Part shown: positions 8,892-16,941 of the stretch, piece by piece
Position numbering within the stretch: position 1 is the stretch's first letter
Layout of the letters: the number at the start of each line of letters is the position of its first letter
Assembly: GCF_004341035.1 (NCBI RefSeq)
Contig: NZ_SLXK01000018.1
Span: forward strand, 1 to 64,000
Length of the DNA stretch: 64,000 nucleotides
Source of the DNA: Scopulibacillus darangshiensis
Lineage (GTDB): Bacteria; Bacillota; Bacilli; Bacillales; Sporolactobacillaceae
Reading direction: 5' to 3'
The notes under the pieces: generated by a model
Seen by the model: the letters and a program-made list of their open reading frames with translations, nothing else
Told to the model about the DNA's origin: nothing
The model's database searches: none
Program-made: the position numbers and the translations under genes

Positions 8892-9017
8892 CCCCCTATT
8901 TTAAAATTACAACAATTCGACCTATTGAGACTATAATCGACAAAATGGTGCAATACATATTGCTTTAGTAGGCATCATACTAATAGGAAGTGGCACTGAA
9001 GATCTAAATTGTGGTTC

Positions 9018-9046
9018 TTGAAAAATTAAAATATTTAAAATAAAAT
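9018..9046 (+). promoter_or_regulatory. Sigma-A-type promoter for the aminotransferase operon
   Basis: TTGAAA (9018-9023), a 17-bp A/T-rich spacer and TAAAAT (9041-9046), about 60 bp before the start codon. Confidence 0.5.
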
Positions 9047-9108
9047 AGATATTGGGTTTTATATTATGAATAGGTATTTCAATATATGAAATGAAAGGGA
9101 GGATTTTC

Positions 9109-10281
9109 TTGAAAGCCGTCCCATCACAAATTGTTAAGGAGTTGCCGCCATATTTGTTTTCGGGTTTAAATCGCAAAAAGGCTGCTTTGAGAAAAAGCGG
9201 CATTGATTTAATTGATTTAGGAATTGGTGATCCGGATTTGCCAACACCGGCATTCATTGTAGATAAACTGATCAAGGAATTAAAGCACCCTCAGAATATG
9301 CGTTATTCCACATTTAACGGTTGTCCGGAGTATCGTGAGGCTGTCGCTGATTTTTATTTAAAGCAGTATAACACCAAGCTTAATCCTGAACAGGAGGTCA
9401 TGACATTAATCGGCTCAAAAGAGGGGATTGCTAATCTGGTTCAAGCGATGATTGACCCGGGTGACATTGTTCTCATTCCAGATCCCAGCTATCCCGTTTA
9501 TCGCATGGCCGTCCATCTTGCGGGGGGCGTGGCCCACCCTATGCCGCTCCTGCCCGAAAAAGGGTTTGTACCTGATTTTACAGCTATACCCACTAATGTT
9601 CTTAAGCGGGCGAAGCTTAGCTTTTTAAATTATCCCGGAAATCCCACAGGGGCTTGTGTTGATTTAGATTTTTTTGAAGAAGCGGTTCATTTCTTCAAGA
9701 AGCATGGCATTTATCTAGCTCATGACTCGGCCTACAATCTTGTCACATATGGTAATTATAAAGCACCAAGTATATTGGAAGTTCCTGATGCTAATTCCAT
9801 AGCCGTTGAATTCGGTTCTTTGTCTAAAGCCTTTAATATGACTGGTTTTCGAATCGGGTATGTTGTTGGCAACGAGGAGATTGTTCAGACCCTTCATACG
9901 GTTAAAAGCAATCTTGATTCCTGCCAGTTCCTCCCTATCCAAAAAGCTGCTGCTGCGGCATTAACAAGTGATTTGTCACTTTTGAATGACAGGAACAGCA
10001 TCTACGAAAAGAGGGGCCGTGTCATGACAAATGCATTAGAAGCTTTAGGCATTAAGGCGCAAGTACCTAAAGGATCGATCTTCCTTTGGGCGCCGGTTCC
10101 GGATGGGCTGACAAGTGCTGCTTTTTGCGAAAAAGTAATGGATGAAACCGGTGTCGTGGTAACACCTGGGACAGCATTTGGGGAACATGGTGAAGGGTAT
10201 TTCCGCATCTCTTTATCCGTGCCTGATGATCGTTTGATTGAAGCGGCTGAAAGAATGAAAAATGTTTCGTTTAAGGTATAA
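9109..10281 (+). CDS. PLP-dependent class I/II aminotransferase, possible 2-aminoadipate transaminase
   Basis: A 390-residue fold-type I aminotransferase. Visible are the N-terminal LGIGDPDLPTP, the NYPGNPTGA turn near 174-182 and the pyridoxal lysine in FGSLSKAF (Lys240). It most resembles LL-diaminopimelate aminotransferase (DapL)-like enzymes, so lysine biosynthesis is an alternative. The neighbours are catabolic, however, and 2-aminoadipate to 2-oxoadipate is the better contextual guess. I chose TTG at 9109 because AAAGGGAGG ends six bases before it; ATG 9091 lies inside that site. First gene of a three-gene plus-strand operon. Confidence 0.82.
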   Translation: MKAVPSQIVKELPPYLFSGLNRKKAALRKSGIDLIDLGIGDPDLPTPAFIVDKLIKELKHPQNMRYSTFNGCPEYREAVADFYLKQYNTKLNPEQEVMTLIGSKEGIANLVQAMIDPGDIVLIPDPSYPVYRMAVHLAGGVAHPMPLLPEKGFVPDFTAIPTNVLKRAKLSFLNYPGNPTGACVDLDFFEEAVHFFKKHGIYLAHDSAYNLVTYGNYKAPSILEVPDANSIAVEFGSLSKAFNMTGFRIGYVVGNEEIVQTLHTVKSNLDSCQFLPIQKAAAAALTSDLSLLNDRNSIYEKRGRVMTNALEALGIKAQVPKGSIFLWAPVPDGLTSAAFCEKVMDETGVVVTPGTAFGEHGEGYFRISLSVPDDRLIEAAERMKNVSFKV

Positions 10282-10306
10282 TATTACAAATAAGGAAGTG
10301 AATTTA

Positions 10307-11983
10307 ATGATGTTGGAGGAAATGACAGGCGCTGAAGCACTTGTCCGTTGTCTGGAAATAGAAGAGGCCGAAAGGGTATTTTGTGTCCCTGGAGAAAGCT
10401 ATTTGCCTGTTCTTGACGGTTTTTATAATCATCCCAGTATTAAATTAATTGCCGGACGGCATGAGGGTGGCGCTTCATTCATGGCGGAAGGTTATGCCAA
10501 GGCTTCTGGAAAACCGGGAATTGTTTTTGCGACGAGAGGTGTCGGTGCATCCAATCTCACAATCGGGGTCCATACAGCCTTTCAGGATTCGACACCAATG
10601 GTTGTCTTCTTAGGCCAGGTTCACAGTAAATTTCGCGGGCGTGAAGGCTTTCAAGAAGTTGATCTTGACCGCTTTTTTTCACCCATTGCCAAGTGGGCTG
10701 TAGAAATCAATCATGCTGACAGAATGGCTGAAATGGTGCAGAGGGCTTTTAATGTAGCACAAAGCGGAAGACCCGGTCCTGTCGTTGTTTCCCTTCCGGA
10801 GGATGTTTTGAAAGAAACAGGTAAAATGGCGTTTGGCGGAGCGTATATCCGCTCCAAACCATTGGCTGATCCAGATCAAGTAAAACAGGCTTCAGAGATG
10901 CTAGCCCGTGCCGACCGACCGGTTATTATTGCGGGAGGCGGCGTCAAGCTTTCCGCGGCGGAGGACATGCTGAAAACGATGGCTGAAAAATGTGATATTC
11001 CAGTTTTGGCGAGCTTTCGCAGGCATGATGTCTTCCCAAATGATCATGGTCATTATTGCGGCCATCTTGGTCTCGGAACGCCGAAGCCTGTTCTTGATAC
11101 GATCAGGAAAGCTGATGTTATACTTGCTGTTGGAACCAAACTATCTGAGGTGACAACACAGGATTATGGACTAATTACACCGGAGCATCAACTGATTCAT
11201 ATTGATATCCATGAGGAAACAGTTGGTAAAATTTACCATCCTAATATAGGGATTATTGCTGATGCTAACCATGCGCTTCGTCAATTGTGTGAAGCAGGAG
11301 AAATAAATAAGCGCGCTGATCGATCAGAATGGGTGAGTGCGTGCAGGAAGACTTATGAATCAGCTGCCATTCTTGGCCTGGCAATTGAAGAGGATCATAA
11401 GGAAGGCTGTAATTTAAAAAATATTATTAAAACGATGCAGAATGTCTTGCCGCGTGATGCGATTATTACCAATGATGCGGGGAATTTTGCCGGATGGCTC
11501 CATGCCTTTTATCAATTTACCAAACCAGGTACGTATATCGGGCCTACCTCTGGCGCAATGGGTTATGGCATGCCGGCGGCCTTAGGGGCGAAGGTTGCTT
11601 ATCCCGACCGGATTGTTGTGTCTCTATCGGGTGATGGAGGATTCATGATGACGATGCAGGAGCTAGAAACGGCGGCGAGATACAACATCCCAATTATTGC
11701 TCTTGTTTTTAATAATGCCATGTATGGAACAATAAGGATGCATCAGGAAAAACATTATCCGGAGCGGGTTGTAGGGACATCGCTCGGACGTGTCCATTTT
11801 ACCGATGTTGCCAAAGGGTTAAATATTGATAGTTATTCAATCGGAAACTCAAAGGAATTTGATGAATTATTGAAACAACTGTTGACGCATCCTTTAAATG
11901 CACCGATTCTTATAGAGATTCCAATGGATCCGGAACAAATTTCGGTAAAGTCAACAATTGAAGCATTCCGAAGCCAGGCTTAA
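10307..11983 (+). CDS. Thiamine diphosphate-binding 2-oxoacid decarboxylase/acetolactate synthase-like enzyme
   Basis: A 558-residue enzyme with three domains of the pyruvate oxidase/acetolactate synthase class: an N-terminal pyrimidine-binding domain with the activating glutamate (GRHEGG, Glu53), a central cofactor-like domain, and a C-terminal diphosphate domain with the GDGG...NN motif from about residue 442. True acetolactate synthase usually comes with a regulatory subunit and branched-chain genes, absent here. Placed between an aminotransferase and DUF3870 in a putative lysine island, it may decarboxylate 2-oxoadipate; this is inference. I chose ATG 10307, six bases after AAGGAAGTG; upstream in-frame starts overlap the preceding gene. 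Confidence 0.82.
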   Translation: MMLEEMTGAEALVRCLEIEEAERVFCVPGESYLPVLDGFYNHPSIKLIAGRHEGGASFMAEGYAKASGKPGIVFATRGVGASNLTIGVHTAFQDSTPMVVFLGQVHSKFRGREGFQEVDLDRFFSPIAKWAVEINHADRMAEMVQRAFNVAQSGRPGPVVVSLPEDVLKETGKMAFGGAYIRSKPLADPDQVKQASEMLARADRPVIIAGGGVKLSAAEDMLKTMAEKCDIPVLASFRRHDVFPNDHGHYCGHLGLGTPKPVLDTIRKADVILAVGTKLSEVTTQDYGLITPEHQLIHIDIHEETVGKIYHPNIGIIADANHALRQLCEAGEINKRADRSEWVSACRKTYESAAILGLAIEEDHKEGCNLKNIIKTMQNVLPRDAIITNDAGNFAGWLHAFYQFTKPGTYIGPTSGAMGYGMPAALGAKVAYPDRIVVSLSGDGGFMMTMQELETAARYNIPIIALVFNNAMYGTIRMHQEKHYPERVVGTSLGRVHFTDVAKGLNIDSYSIGNSKEFDELLKQLLTHPLNAPILIEIPMDPEQISVKSTIEAFRSQA

Positions 11984-12001
11984 GTGAAAGGAGGAATACG
12001 G

Positions 12002-12325
12002 ATGGCGAGAACCATCATGATTGCCGGTCATGCCAAACTACCTCGCGGCATGGCGGCAAGAGATGTCTATGAAACATTAACAGTTACAGCTGAGATTGAT
12101 CCCAAATATGGTGTCATTGTGGAGGCTTCATGTACTCTATTAACGATCCACGCGCAAAACTTTTTAAATGATTTACTTAGGGGCTACAGCCTTATAGAAG
12201 GGCAAGAGCAGATCCTTGAAGCCATCCAGAATGGCTATCATGGCAAGGCGAAGGATGCCTTGATGGCCGCCTGTAAGGATATGTATTATTACTATGTTAA
12301 CTCCAAAACAATTGAACATGTGTGA
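12002..12325 (+). CDS. DUF3870 domain protein
   Basis: A 107-residue soluble protein I recognise as the DUF3870 type (MIAGHAKLPRGMAA start, then an YGVIVEASCTLLT strand). No enzymatic function is established for the domain as far as I know. It is the last gene of the aminotransferase/ThDP operon, 18 bp after the previous stop, with AAAGGAGG before ATG 12002. A GTG at 11984 is possible but overlaps the ribosome site. A single cysteine (Cys44) is the only obvious reactive residue. Operon position suggests an accessory role for one of the two enzymes. Confidence 0.75.
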   Translation: MARTIMIAGHAKLPRGMAARDVYETLTVTAEIDPKYGVIVEASCTLLTIHAQNFLNDLLRGYSLIEGQEQILEAIQNGYHGKAKDALMAACKDMYYYYVNSKTIEHV

Positions 12326-12336
12326 TATAAAAAATC

Positions 12337-12375
12337 AAAAACCCCTTGTGTGTCCAAAACATACAAGGGGTTTTT
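12337..12375 (+). terminator. Intrinsic terminator
   Basis: AAAACCCCTTGT and ACAAGGGGTTTTT stem with T-run after the DUF3870 gene. Confidence 0.88.
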
Positions 12376-12437
12376 CACCCCTTTCCCACCATTTAAATAT
12401 CATAGTAAGAGCGGGATTATTCTAGGGGGGAATAGGG

Positions 12438-12995
12438 ATGTCAACAGGATTTCCTAAAATCACAACGGACCACTTACTGCTTAGACAATTAAAGCCGGAT
12501 GATGCTTATGATGTTTATAGACTGTTTTCTGATAAAGAAACAATGATGTTTGACGGCGGACAGACTATGGGCAGTGTAAACGAAGCCCATAGTTTTATTC
12601 AGGCCTATGCGTCAATGAATCAACCGGCTGTCCGCTGGGCGGTCACAGGCAAGGAAAGTGGAGCCCTTTATGGAACAGCCGGTTTTCACCATATAGATTA
12701 TCAGGCAAGGAAAGCCGAAATCGGCGGTGAACTTTTGAAAAGCTATTGGGGAAAAGGGATTGCAAAAGAAGCCTTTCATGGACTAATAAGCTTCGGATTC
12801 CAAAAAATGAGGTTAAATCGAATCGAGGCGCACATTTCACCCGAAAATAGAGGGGCAATCGCCACGATTCAAAAAGCACCATTTGTTAAAGAGGGCTATC
12901 TCAGAGAATGCCAGCGGTGGGCAGGACAGTTTGTTGATTTAGAATTATATAGTTTATTATACAAAGATTGGGCAAGTTCAACATTTTATCATTGA
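12438..12995 (+). CDS. GNAT-family N-acetyltransferase (RimJ/RimL type)
   Basis: A 185-residue acetyltransferase of the RimJ/RimL/YjcK branch: TDHLLLRQLKPDD start, IGGELLKSYWGKGIAKEA as the acetyl-CoA pyrophosphate loop, and NRIEAHISPENRGA with the conserved Asn. Substrates of this branch are N-termini of proteins or small amines; the specific target is not predictable. It has its own AGGGGGGAATAGGG ribosome site and stands alone after a terminator. Confidence 0.85.
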   Translation: MSTGFPKITTDHLLLRQLKPDDAYDVYRLFSDKETMMFDGGQTMGSVNEAHSFIQAYASMNQPAVRWAVTGKESGALYGTAGFHHIDYQARKAEIGGELLKSYWGKGIAKEAFHGLISFGFQKMRLNRIEAHISPENRGAIATIQKAPFVKEGYLRECQRWAGQFVDLELYSLLYKDWASSTFYH

Positions 12996-13083
12996 ATTTT
13001 CAAACTTTTGTAATAAATATTGTGTAAAATGTTCATAATAATCGGGTAAAATAAACTTATAAAGGAAGGCGGGGTGGTAAGCG

Positions 13084-13203
13084 ATGAAAAGAAAGATTTC
13101 ATTTAAAGATCTTGTCACAAAAAACAAATCAGAAATATTAAAAGATCAGCAAACCATGGATAGAATCGAAGCAAAAATAGAGAAAAAACACAGCATCCGG
13201 TAG
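13084..13203 (+). CDS. FbpB-like small basic protein
   Basis: A 39-residue peptide beginning MKRKISFKDLVTKNKSEIL and ending with a basic EKKH tail. This is the pattern of the Fur-regulated basic protein FbpB family of bacilli, which helps the FsrA small RNA in iron sparing in B. subtilis. It has a purine-rich upstream region and is followed at once by a strong terminator, so it forms a monocistronic unit. I looked for a Fur box upstream and saw no convincing one, so iron regulation is not shown. Confidence 0.7.
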   Translation: MKRKISFKDLVTKNKSEILKDQQTMDRIEAKIEKKHSIR

Positions 13204-13210
13204 ATGTGAC

Positions 13211-13251
13211 TGAAAAAATAAGCAGCGGCCAACCGCCTGCTTATTTTTTCA
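13211..13251 (+). terminator. Intrinsic terminator
   Basis: TGAAAAAATAAGCAG and CTGCTTATTTTTTCA form a perfect 15-base stem after the FbpB-like gene. Confidence 0.88.
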
Positions 13252-13349
13252 TTTATGGGCATTGCTGAAAGCGCATCTCATCGTCTAAACCCTACTGTCT
13301 ATGATAAAATAGACGAGATAAATGATAAAGTGAAGGCAGGATTCGAATA

Positions 13350-13652
13350 ATGGCATTTGGACTAAGGCGAAAAGAATTAGAAGACTGGAAACATAAGGTC
13401 AAGAACGGCCAGATTGCCTTTCTGACCCATTATTGGTATGATCCGCGTTTTCCGCATGAGCATACAGTAACAAAAATCGGCTGCTGCGATCTTGAAAAAC
13501 TCATTCATTGGGGAAAGAAATATGACCTAAAACCTGAATGGATCGATAAGAAAAAAGATTATCCACATTTTGATGTTTTAGGTGAAAGGCAGCGATTAAT
13601 CTTAAGAAATGAAGGATATGGAAACCACATTAACCGGTTTCATTTGGAGTAG
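13350..13652 (+). CDS. Conserved Bacillales protein, YneQ-like
   Basis: A 100-residue soluble protein (MAFGLRRKELEDWKHKV, THYWYDPRFPHEHTVTKIG, then YPHFDVLGERQ). It resembles from memory the uncharacterised YneQ-type proteins of bacilli; no function is known. Two His/Cys-containing patches (FPHEHTVTKIGCC) could bind metal, but that is speculation. The next gene starts immediately after its TAG stop and in the same frame. Confidence 0.7.
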   Translation: MAFGLRRKELEDWKHKVKNGQIAFLTHYWYDPRFPHEHTVTKIGCCDLEKLIHWGKKYDLKPEWIDKKKDYPHFDVLGERQRLILRNEGYGNHINRFHLE

Positions 13653-13661
13653 GGGGGAGCC

Positions 13662-14438
13662 ATTATAAAAAAAGTCGTTATTATATCCCCGATTATCATC
13701 GTTCTAGTACTCGCAGCGATATGGTTTGGCCTCACGATATCTTTTCAGCCTGATCATCCTGAAGCCTTGCCCACATATAAGACACAACTCGCAATAAAGC
13801 AAGTTCCTGTTCATATTGTTGGTCTTGGTGATTCTCTAACAAAAGGTGTTGGCGATCTTGATAACCAAGGCTATGTCGGAGACGTTGCATCCCGCCTAAA
13901 AAAAATGGATGCTATATCTAAGGTGAAGATAGACGACTTTGGCGTACGGGGGGATACATCGGAGGATTTACTTAAAGTTCTCGATAGGGATGATGTAAAA
14001 AAGCAAATTAAAACGGCTGATTACATTTTTTTAACAATAGGAGGAAATGATCTCGTTAATGTATTGAAGAAAAACTTTTTAAATTTAAAGCTTGATGATT
14101 TTAAAAAACGCAAGGCTAGCTTTGAATCAAACCTGAACGATATCATTCTTAAAATTCGTAAGCAAAATCCCAATGCCACCATTTATTATTTCGGTCTGTA
14201 TAATCCTTTTGAAAACTATGTGGATGGGCTTGATGATAAGTTTTCAAGCATCATAAATCAGTGGAACCAGACCAGTGAATCGATCTTGGCCATTTATCGC
14301 CATACTGTTTTTATTCCAACAGCTGACATCTTTCACGGCCAAACAGATCATCTTCTTTATAATGATCATTTTCACCCCAATGAAAAGGGGTATAAGTTGC
14401 TTGCCCAAAGGTTGTTTTCTTATATTCAGAAGCAATAG
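13662..14438 (+). CDS. SGNH/GDSL-family hydrolase with N-terminal membrane anchor and non-canonical start
   Basis: An esterase/lipase of the SGNH fold, resembling YpmR-type proteins: block I GLGDSLTKG, block III GGNDLVN, and the catalytic D-x-x-H in DHFHPNEKG near the C-terminus. The first ATG/GTG/TTG in frame (TTG 13767) has no ribosome site and would cut off a clear hydrophobic segment, ISPIIIVLVLAAIWFGLTI. The frame is open back to the preceding gene's TAG (13650-13652). GGGGGGAG (13652-13659) precedes ATT 13662 and ATA 13665, so initiation probably uses one of these rare codons. I give 13662; length would be 258 residues. Confidence 0.75.
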   Translation: MIKKVVIISPIIIVLVLAAIWFGLTISFQPDHPEALPTYKTQLAIKQVPVHIVGLGDSLTKGVGDLDNQGYVGDVASRLKKMDAISKVKIDDFGVRGDTSEDLLKVLDRDDVKKQIKTADYIFLTIGGNDLVNVLKKNFLNLKLDDFKKRKASFESNLNDIILKIRKQNPNATIYYFGLYNPFENYVDGLDDKFSSIINQWNQTSESILAIYRHTVFIPTADIFHGQTDHLLYNDHFHPNEKGYKLLAQRLFSYIQKQ

Positions 14439-14516
14439 ATGCAGTAAAATGATGGCACATAGTGTTGTTTCATTTTGTTAAAAATAAGAGCATCCTTGAT
14501 GAAAGGGGATTTAAGA

Positions 14517-14621
14517 ATGCCAAATAAAGATAAAAAATCAAATCAACCTAAGCCTTTAAGCGGTTCAAAAAAGGCGAAACAAAGGCAAATGTCACGCCAA
14601 AAACATGGTGAGGGCAGCTAG
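14517..14621 (+). CDS. sspP: Small acid-soluble spore protein P
   Basis: A 34-residue lysine-rich peptide containing QPKPLSGSKKAKQRQMSRQKH, which matches the core of B. subtilis SspP (QPEPLSGSKK...TRQKH). SspP is a minor spore core protein made in the forespore. AAAGGGG lies upstream of the ATG and a strong terminator begins right at the stop codon. Confidence 0.8.
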   Translation: MPNKDKKSNQPKPLSGSKKAKQRQMSRQKHGEGS

Positions 14622-14652
14622 AAAAAACCGGCCATTTCTTGGCCGGTTTTTT
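14622..14652 (+). terminator. Intrinsic terminator after sspP
   Basis: AAAAAACCGGCCA and TGGCCGGTTTTTT stem-loop with a U-rich 3' arm. Confidence 0.9.
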
Positions 14653-14841
14653 CTATTGCAAGCCCTGTTTCATTTCCGAAAGCAATACTATATTTACCAA
14701 AACGTCGAAAATAAGACAATTATAAAAATAACTAATAAACAAATAAGTCATTGAAGCCGGACACAAGAAACTTTATACTAAGAAAATATAAGCATAAGGG
14801 CTTAAAATAATTTAAAGATATAACGGAAAAGGGGTTTCGGC

Positions 14842-15681
14842 ATGATTTTATATAATGACAAGATCGTTGAAAGGCGAGATGTCGCCATTGATATCGAAGA
14901 CCGGGGCTATCAATTTGGCGATGGAGTATATGAGGTTATTAGAGTATATGAAGGACAATGCTTCTTTTTAGATGAACATCTTGACAGGCTTGAGAGAAGT
15001 GCAAAAGAAATTCGTCTCGACTGGCCGTGTTCCCGAAAAGATTTACAACATAATATTGAAGGGCTTATTCGCGAAAATCAACTCTCAGACGGCATGGTTT
15101 ATTTACAGATTACAAGGGGTGTGGCAAATAGAAACCATCTGTTTCCCGCTGATACCGCCAGTGTCCTGACAGGTTATGTTAGGGAACTGGTTCGCCCTGT
15201 TGAAATAATGGAAAAAGGCATCCACACAAAACTTCTTGATGATATTCGCTGGCTTCGTTGTGATATCAAAAGCCTGAATTTACTTGGGAATGTGTTATTA
15301 AAACAAGAGGCTCATGAAGACCAATGCAAAGAAGCGATCCTTCATCGCGATGGCACCGTTACAGAGGGCAGTTCAACAAATGTGTTTATCGTTAAGGAAG
15401 GCAAACTCTTTACCCATCCCGCCACAAATCTTATTCTTAACGGCATTACGCGTCTTCATATCATAAATTTGGCGAAAAAAGCCGGCGTGGACATCATTGA
15501 GCAGCCTTTTACCATTGACACATTGTTACAGGCCGATGAAGTTTTCGTCTCAAGTACAACCATGGAGATTGTTCCTGTTGTTCAGATCGATCAAGAAATA
15601 ATCAGCGGCGGAAAATCAGGTAAAATAACGAAGGCTTTGCAAAAACACTTTGAGGATAGCATTAAGTTATTAAAAATTTAA
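14842..15681 (+). CDS. dat: D-amino-acid transaminase
   Basis: A 279-residue fold-type IV PLP enzyme making D-glutamate or D-alanine for the cell wall. Diagnostic segments are YQFGDGVYEV near 30, the PLP lysine in CDIKSLNLLGN (about residue 145) and TEGSSTN near 177, as in Bacillus D-amino acid transaminase. Length matches the family. GAAAAGGGG precedes the ATG. It stands alone with its own terminator. Branched-chain aminotransferase is less likely given length and motif wording. Confidence 0.88.
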   Translation: MILYNDKIVERRDVAIDIEDRGYQFGDGVYEVIRVYEGQCFFLDEHLDRLERSAKEIRLDWPCSRKDLQHNIEGLIRENQLSDGMVYLQITRGVANRNHLFPADTASVLTGYVRELVRPVEIMEKGIHTKLLDDIRWLRCDIKSLNLLGNVLLKQEAHEDQCKEAILHRDGTVTEGSSTNVFIVKEGKLFTHPATNLILNGITRLHIINLAKKAGVDIIEQPFTIDTLLQADEVFVSSTTMEIVPVVQIDQEIISGGKSGKITKALQKHFEDSIKLLKI

Positions 15682-15683
15682 AT

Positions 15684-15712
15684 AAAAAACTCGCCGATCG
15701 GCGAGTTTTTTT
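15684..15712 (+). terminator. Intrinsic terminator after dat
   Basis: ACTCGCC-GATC-GGCGAGT palindrome flanked by A and T runs. The stem is the same CTCGCC/GGCGAG used at the 3' end of the interspersed repeats, but the rest of the repeat is absent. Confidence 0.9.
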
Positions 15713-15761
15713 ATTGTGAAAGTCAATACTAACAATTGAATAAAATAATGGAGGAATTCCC

Positions 15762-16454
15762 ATGCTTTTGTTTATAGGCAAGGCGATGCTGTTATACATC
15801 TTAACAATTATCGCCATCAGGCTAATGGGAAAAACAGCATTCGCCCAATTAACAGCACATGATTTAACAGGCATCTTTTTTGTTGCTACCTTAGCTATCG
15901 GCCCTTTGGTAACAAGAAACTTTACATACGCGATTGTTGCGGTCTTTATGATTGCGGTTCTTCATATTGTCTTCTCTAAGCTTATGCTTTTTAACTTGTT
16001 AAACCAAACTTTTATTGGACATCCCACCATTGTAATTAAGCATGGCAAAATTGTTAAAGAAAACTTAAAACGCTCCCGTTTTACATTAGCGGGATTATTG
16101 TCAGGCATCCGGGAAAAGGGCTACCCTGACTTAGCAGTGATTGAGTACGCCTTATTAGAGCCAAATGGTGAAATAAGCGTTTTTCCAAAACAGACAGCTG
16201 CACCAGTGACACCCATCCAATTAGGCATTAAACCGGAATATCAAGGTCTGCCAATTGCTGTCATTATTGAGGGGAAAATTCAGCAACGTAACTTATCCCT
16301 AATTAATAAAGATGAACAATGGTTAATGAACGAGCTTAAAAAAGAAGGCTATAAAGATCACAGGCGTATTTTTTATGCTGCTATAAGAGATAATCACCAA
16401 TTATTAACAATTGATAACGGGGATGGTGATAAGGCGGCAACCGATGATAAGTGA
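15762..16454 (+). CDS. DUF421 (YetF-like) membrane protein
   Basis: A 230-residue protein with three N-terminal membrane helices (RLMGKTAFAQLTAHDLTG between the first two) and a cytosolic C-terminal half containing GHPTIVIKHGKIVKENLKRSRFT and the EPNGEISVF signature of DUF421/YetF. Several paralogues exist in bacilli, some sporulation- or germination-linked. The biochemical role is unknown. GGAGGAATTCCC precedes the ATG. Confidence 0.85.
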   Translation: MLLFIGKAMLLYILTIIAIRLMGKTAFAQLTAHDLTGIFFVATLAIGPLVTRNFTYAIVAVFMIAVLHIVFSKLMLFNLLNQTFIGHPTIVIKHGKIVKENLKRSRFTLAGLLSGIREKGYPDLAVIEYALLEPNGEISVFPKQTAAPVTPIQLGIKPEYQGLPIAVIIEGKIQQRNLSLINKDEQWLMNELKKEGYKDHRRIFYAAIRDNHQLLTIDNGDGDKAATDDK

Positions 16455-16465
16455 TTTGGATAAAT

Positions 16466-16491
16466 AAAAATCAGGGTGAACCCTGATTTTT
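16466..16491. terminator. Bidirectional terminator
   Basis: AAAAATCAGGG-TGAA-CCCTGATTTTT between the convergent DUF421 gene and the small minus-strand gene; its right arm includes that gene's stop codon. Confidence 0.88.
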
Positions 16492-16789
16492 AAGTCTCTC
16501 CAGTTTTGCTCCCTTCTCGTTTATTCTGCCCCTGCAGAAGTTGTTGTGCTCTTATAAGATCCTGCTGTGCCTTCTCGATAAAAGGCTGCTGTGCCGGTTC
16601 TGATTGATTTAGACTTATGGAAAGGGTTTGTCCGGCCATTTGTAAATTTTGTTGCGTTTGAATAATGGCTTGCTTATTTTCCATAGCCTGAGCTTGGGTC
16701 ACCGCATTTAACGCATGTTGCAAATGGATTTGTGTTTGCTGCAATGGTTTTAATTTATTTGTTGATTGTAAATCATCCGCTTGTGACAT
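16490..16789 (-). CDS. Glutamine-rich hypothetical protein
   Basis: A 99-residue, Gln-rich (about a quarter Gln), probably all-helical soluble protein with repeated QQxx and QAQ patches, suggesting a short coiled coil. I do not recognise a family. ATG 16789 is supported by AAAGGGAGA ten bases upstream; further in-frame starts upstream have no ribosome site. It is divergent from the MFS exporter gene. The composition is reminiscent of small spore-associated proteins, but nothing more can be said. Confidence 0.6.
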   Translation of the reverse strand: MSQADDLQSTNKLKPLQQTQIHLQHALNAVTQAQAMENKQAIIQTQQNLQMAGQTLSISLNQSEPAQQPFIEKAQQDLIRAQQLLQGQNKREGSKTGET

Positions 16790-16941
16790 ATTAACATCTC
16801 CCTTTAAAAGTATTGTTTTCTTTCTCCTATATAACGATTCAGCGGTTCCGATTGTTTTTAATTTCCATACTGTTGCAGGAGTATAATTCAATGGGGTTTA
16901 TTTAAAACTAATTTTAAATATGTAATTGTGGAGGATGCTTT

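Larger units (their letters stand above)
8766..9108. promoter_or_regulatory. Divergent control region (343 bp, no gene seen)
   Basis: Separates the leftward aldehyde dehydrogenase/lysine dehydrogenase pair from the rightward aminotransferase operon. It holds two promoters, an inverted repeat (8793-8821) and a palindrome (8837-8854), and no credible reading frame. Confidence 0.6.

Noticed and set aside
9109-10281. Aminotransferase as LL-diaminopimelate aminotransferase for lysine synthesis
   Set aside because: Family resemblance allows it, but the neighbours are catabolic and no dap genes are nearby. Kept as an alternative only.
13004-13083. Fur box before the FbpB-like gene
   Set aside because: Only half of a 7-1-7 site could be matched (TCATAAT), so no call.
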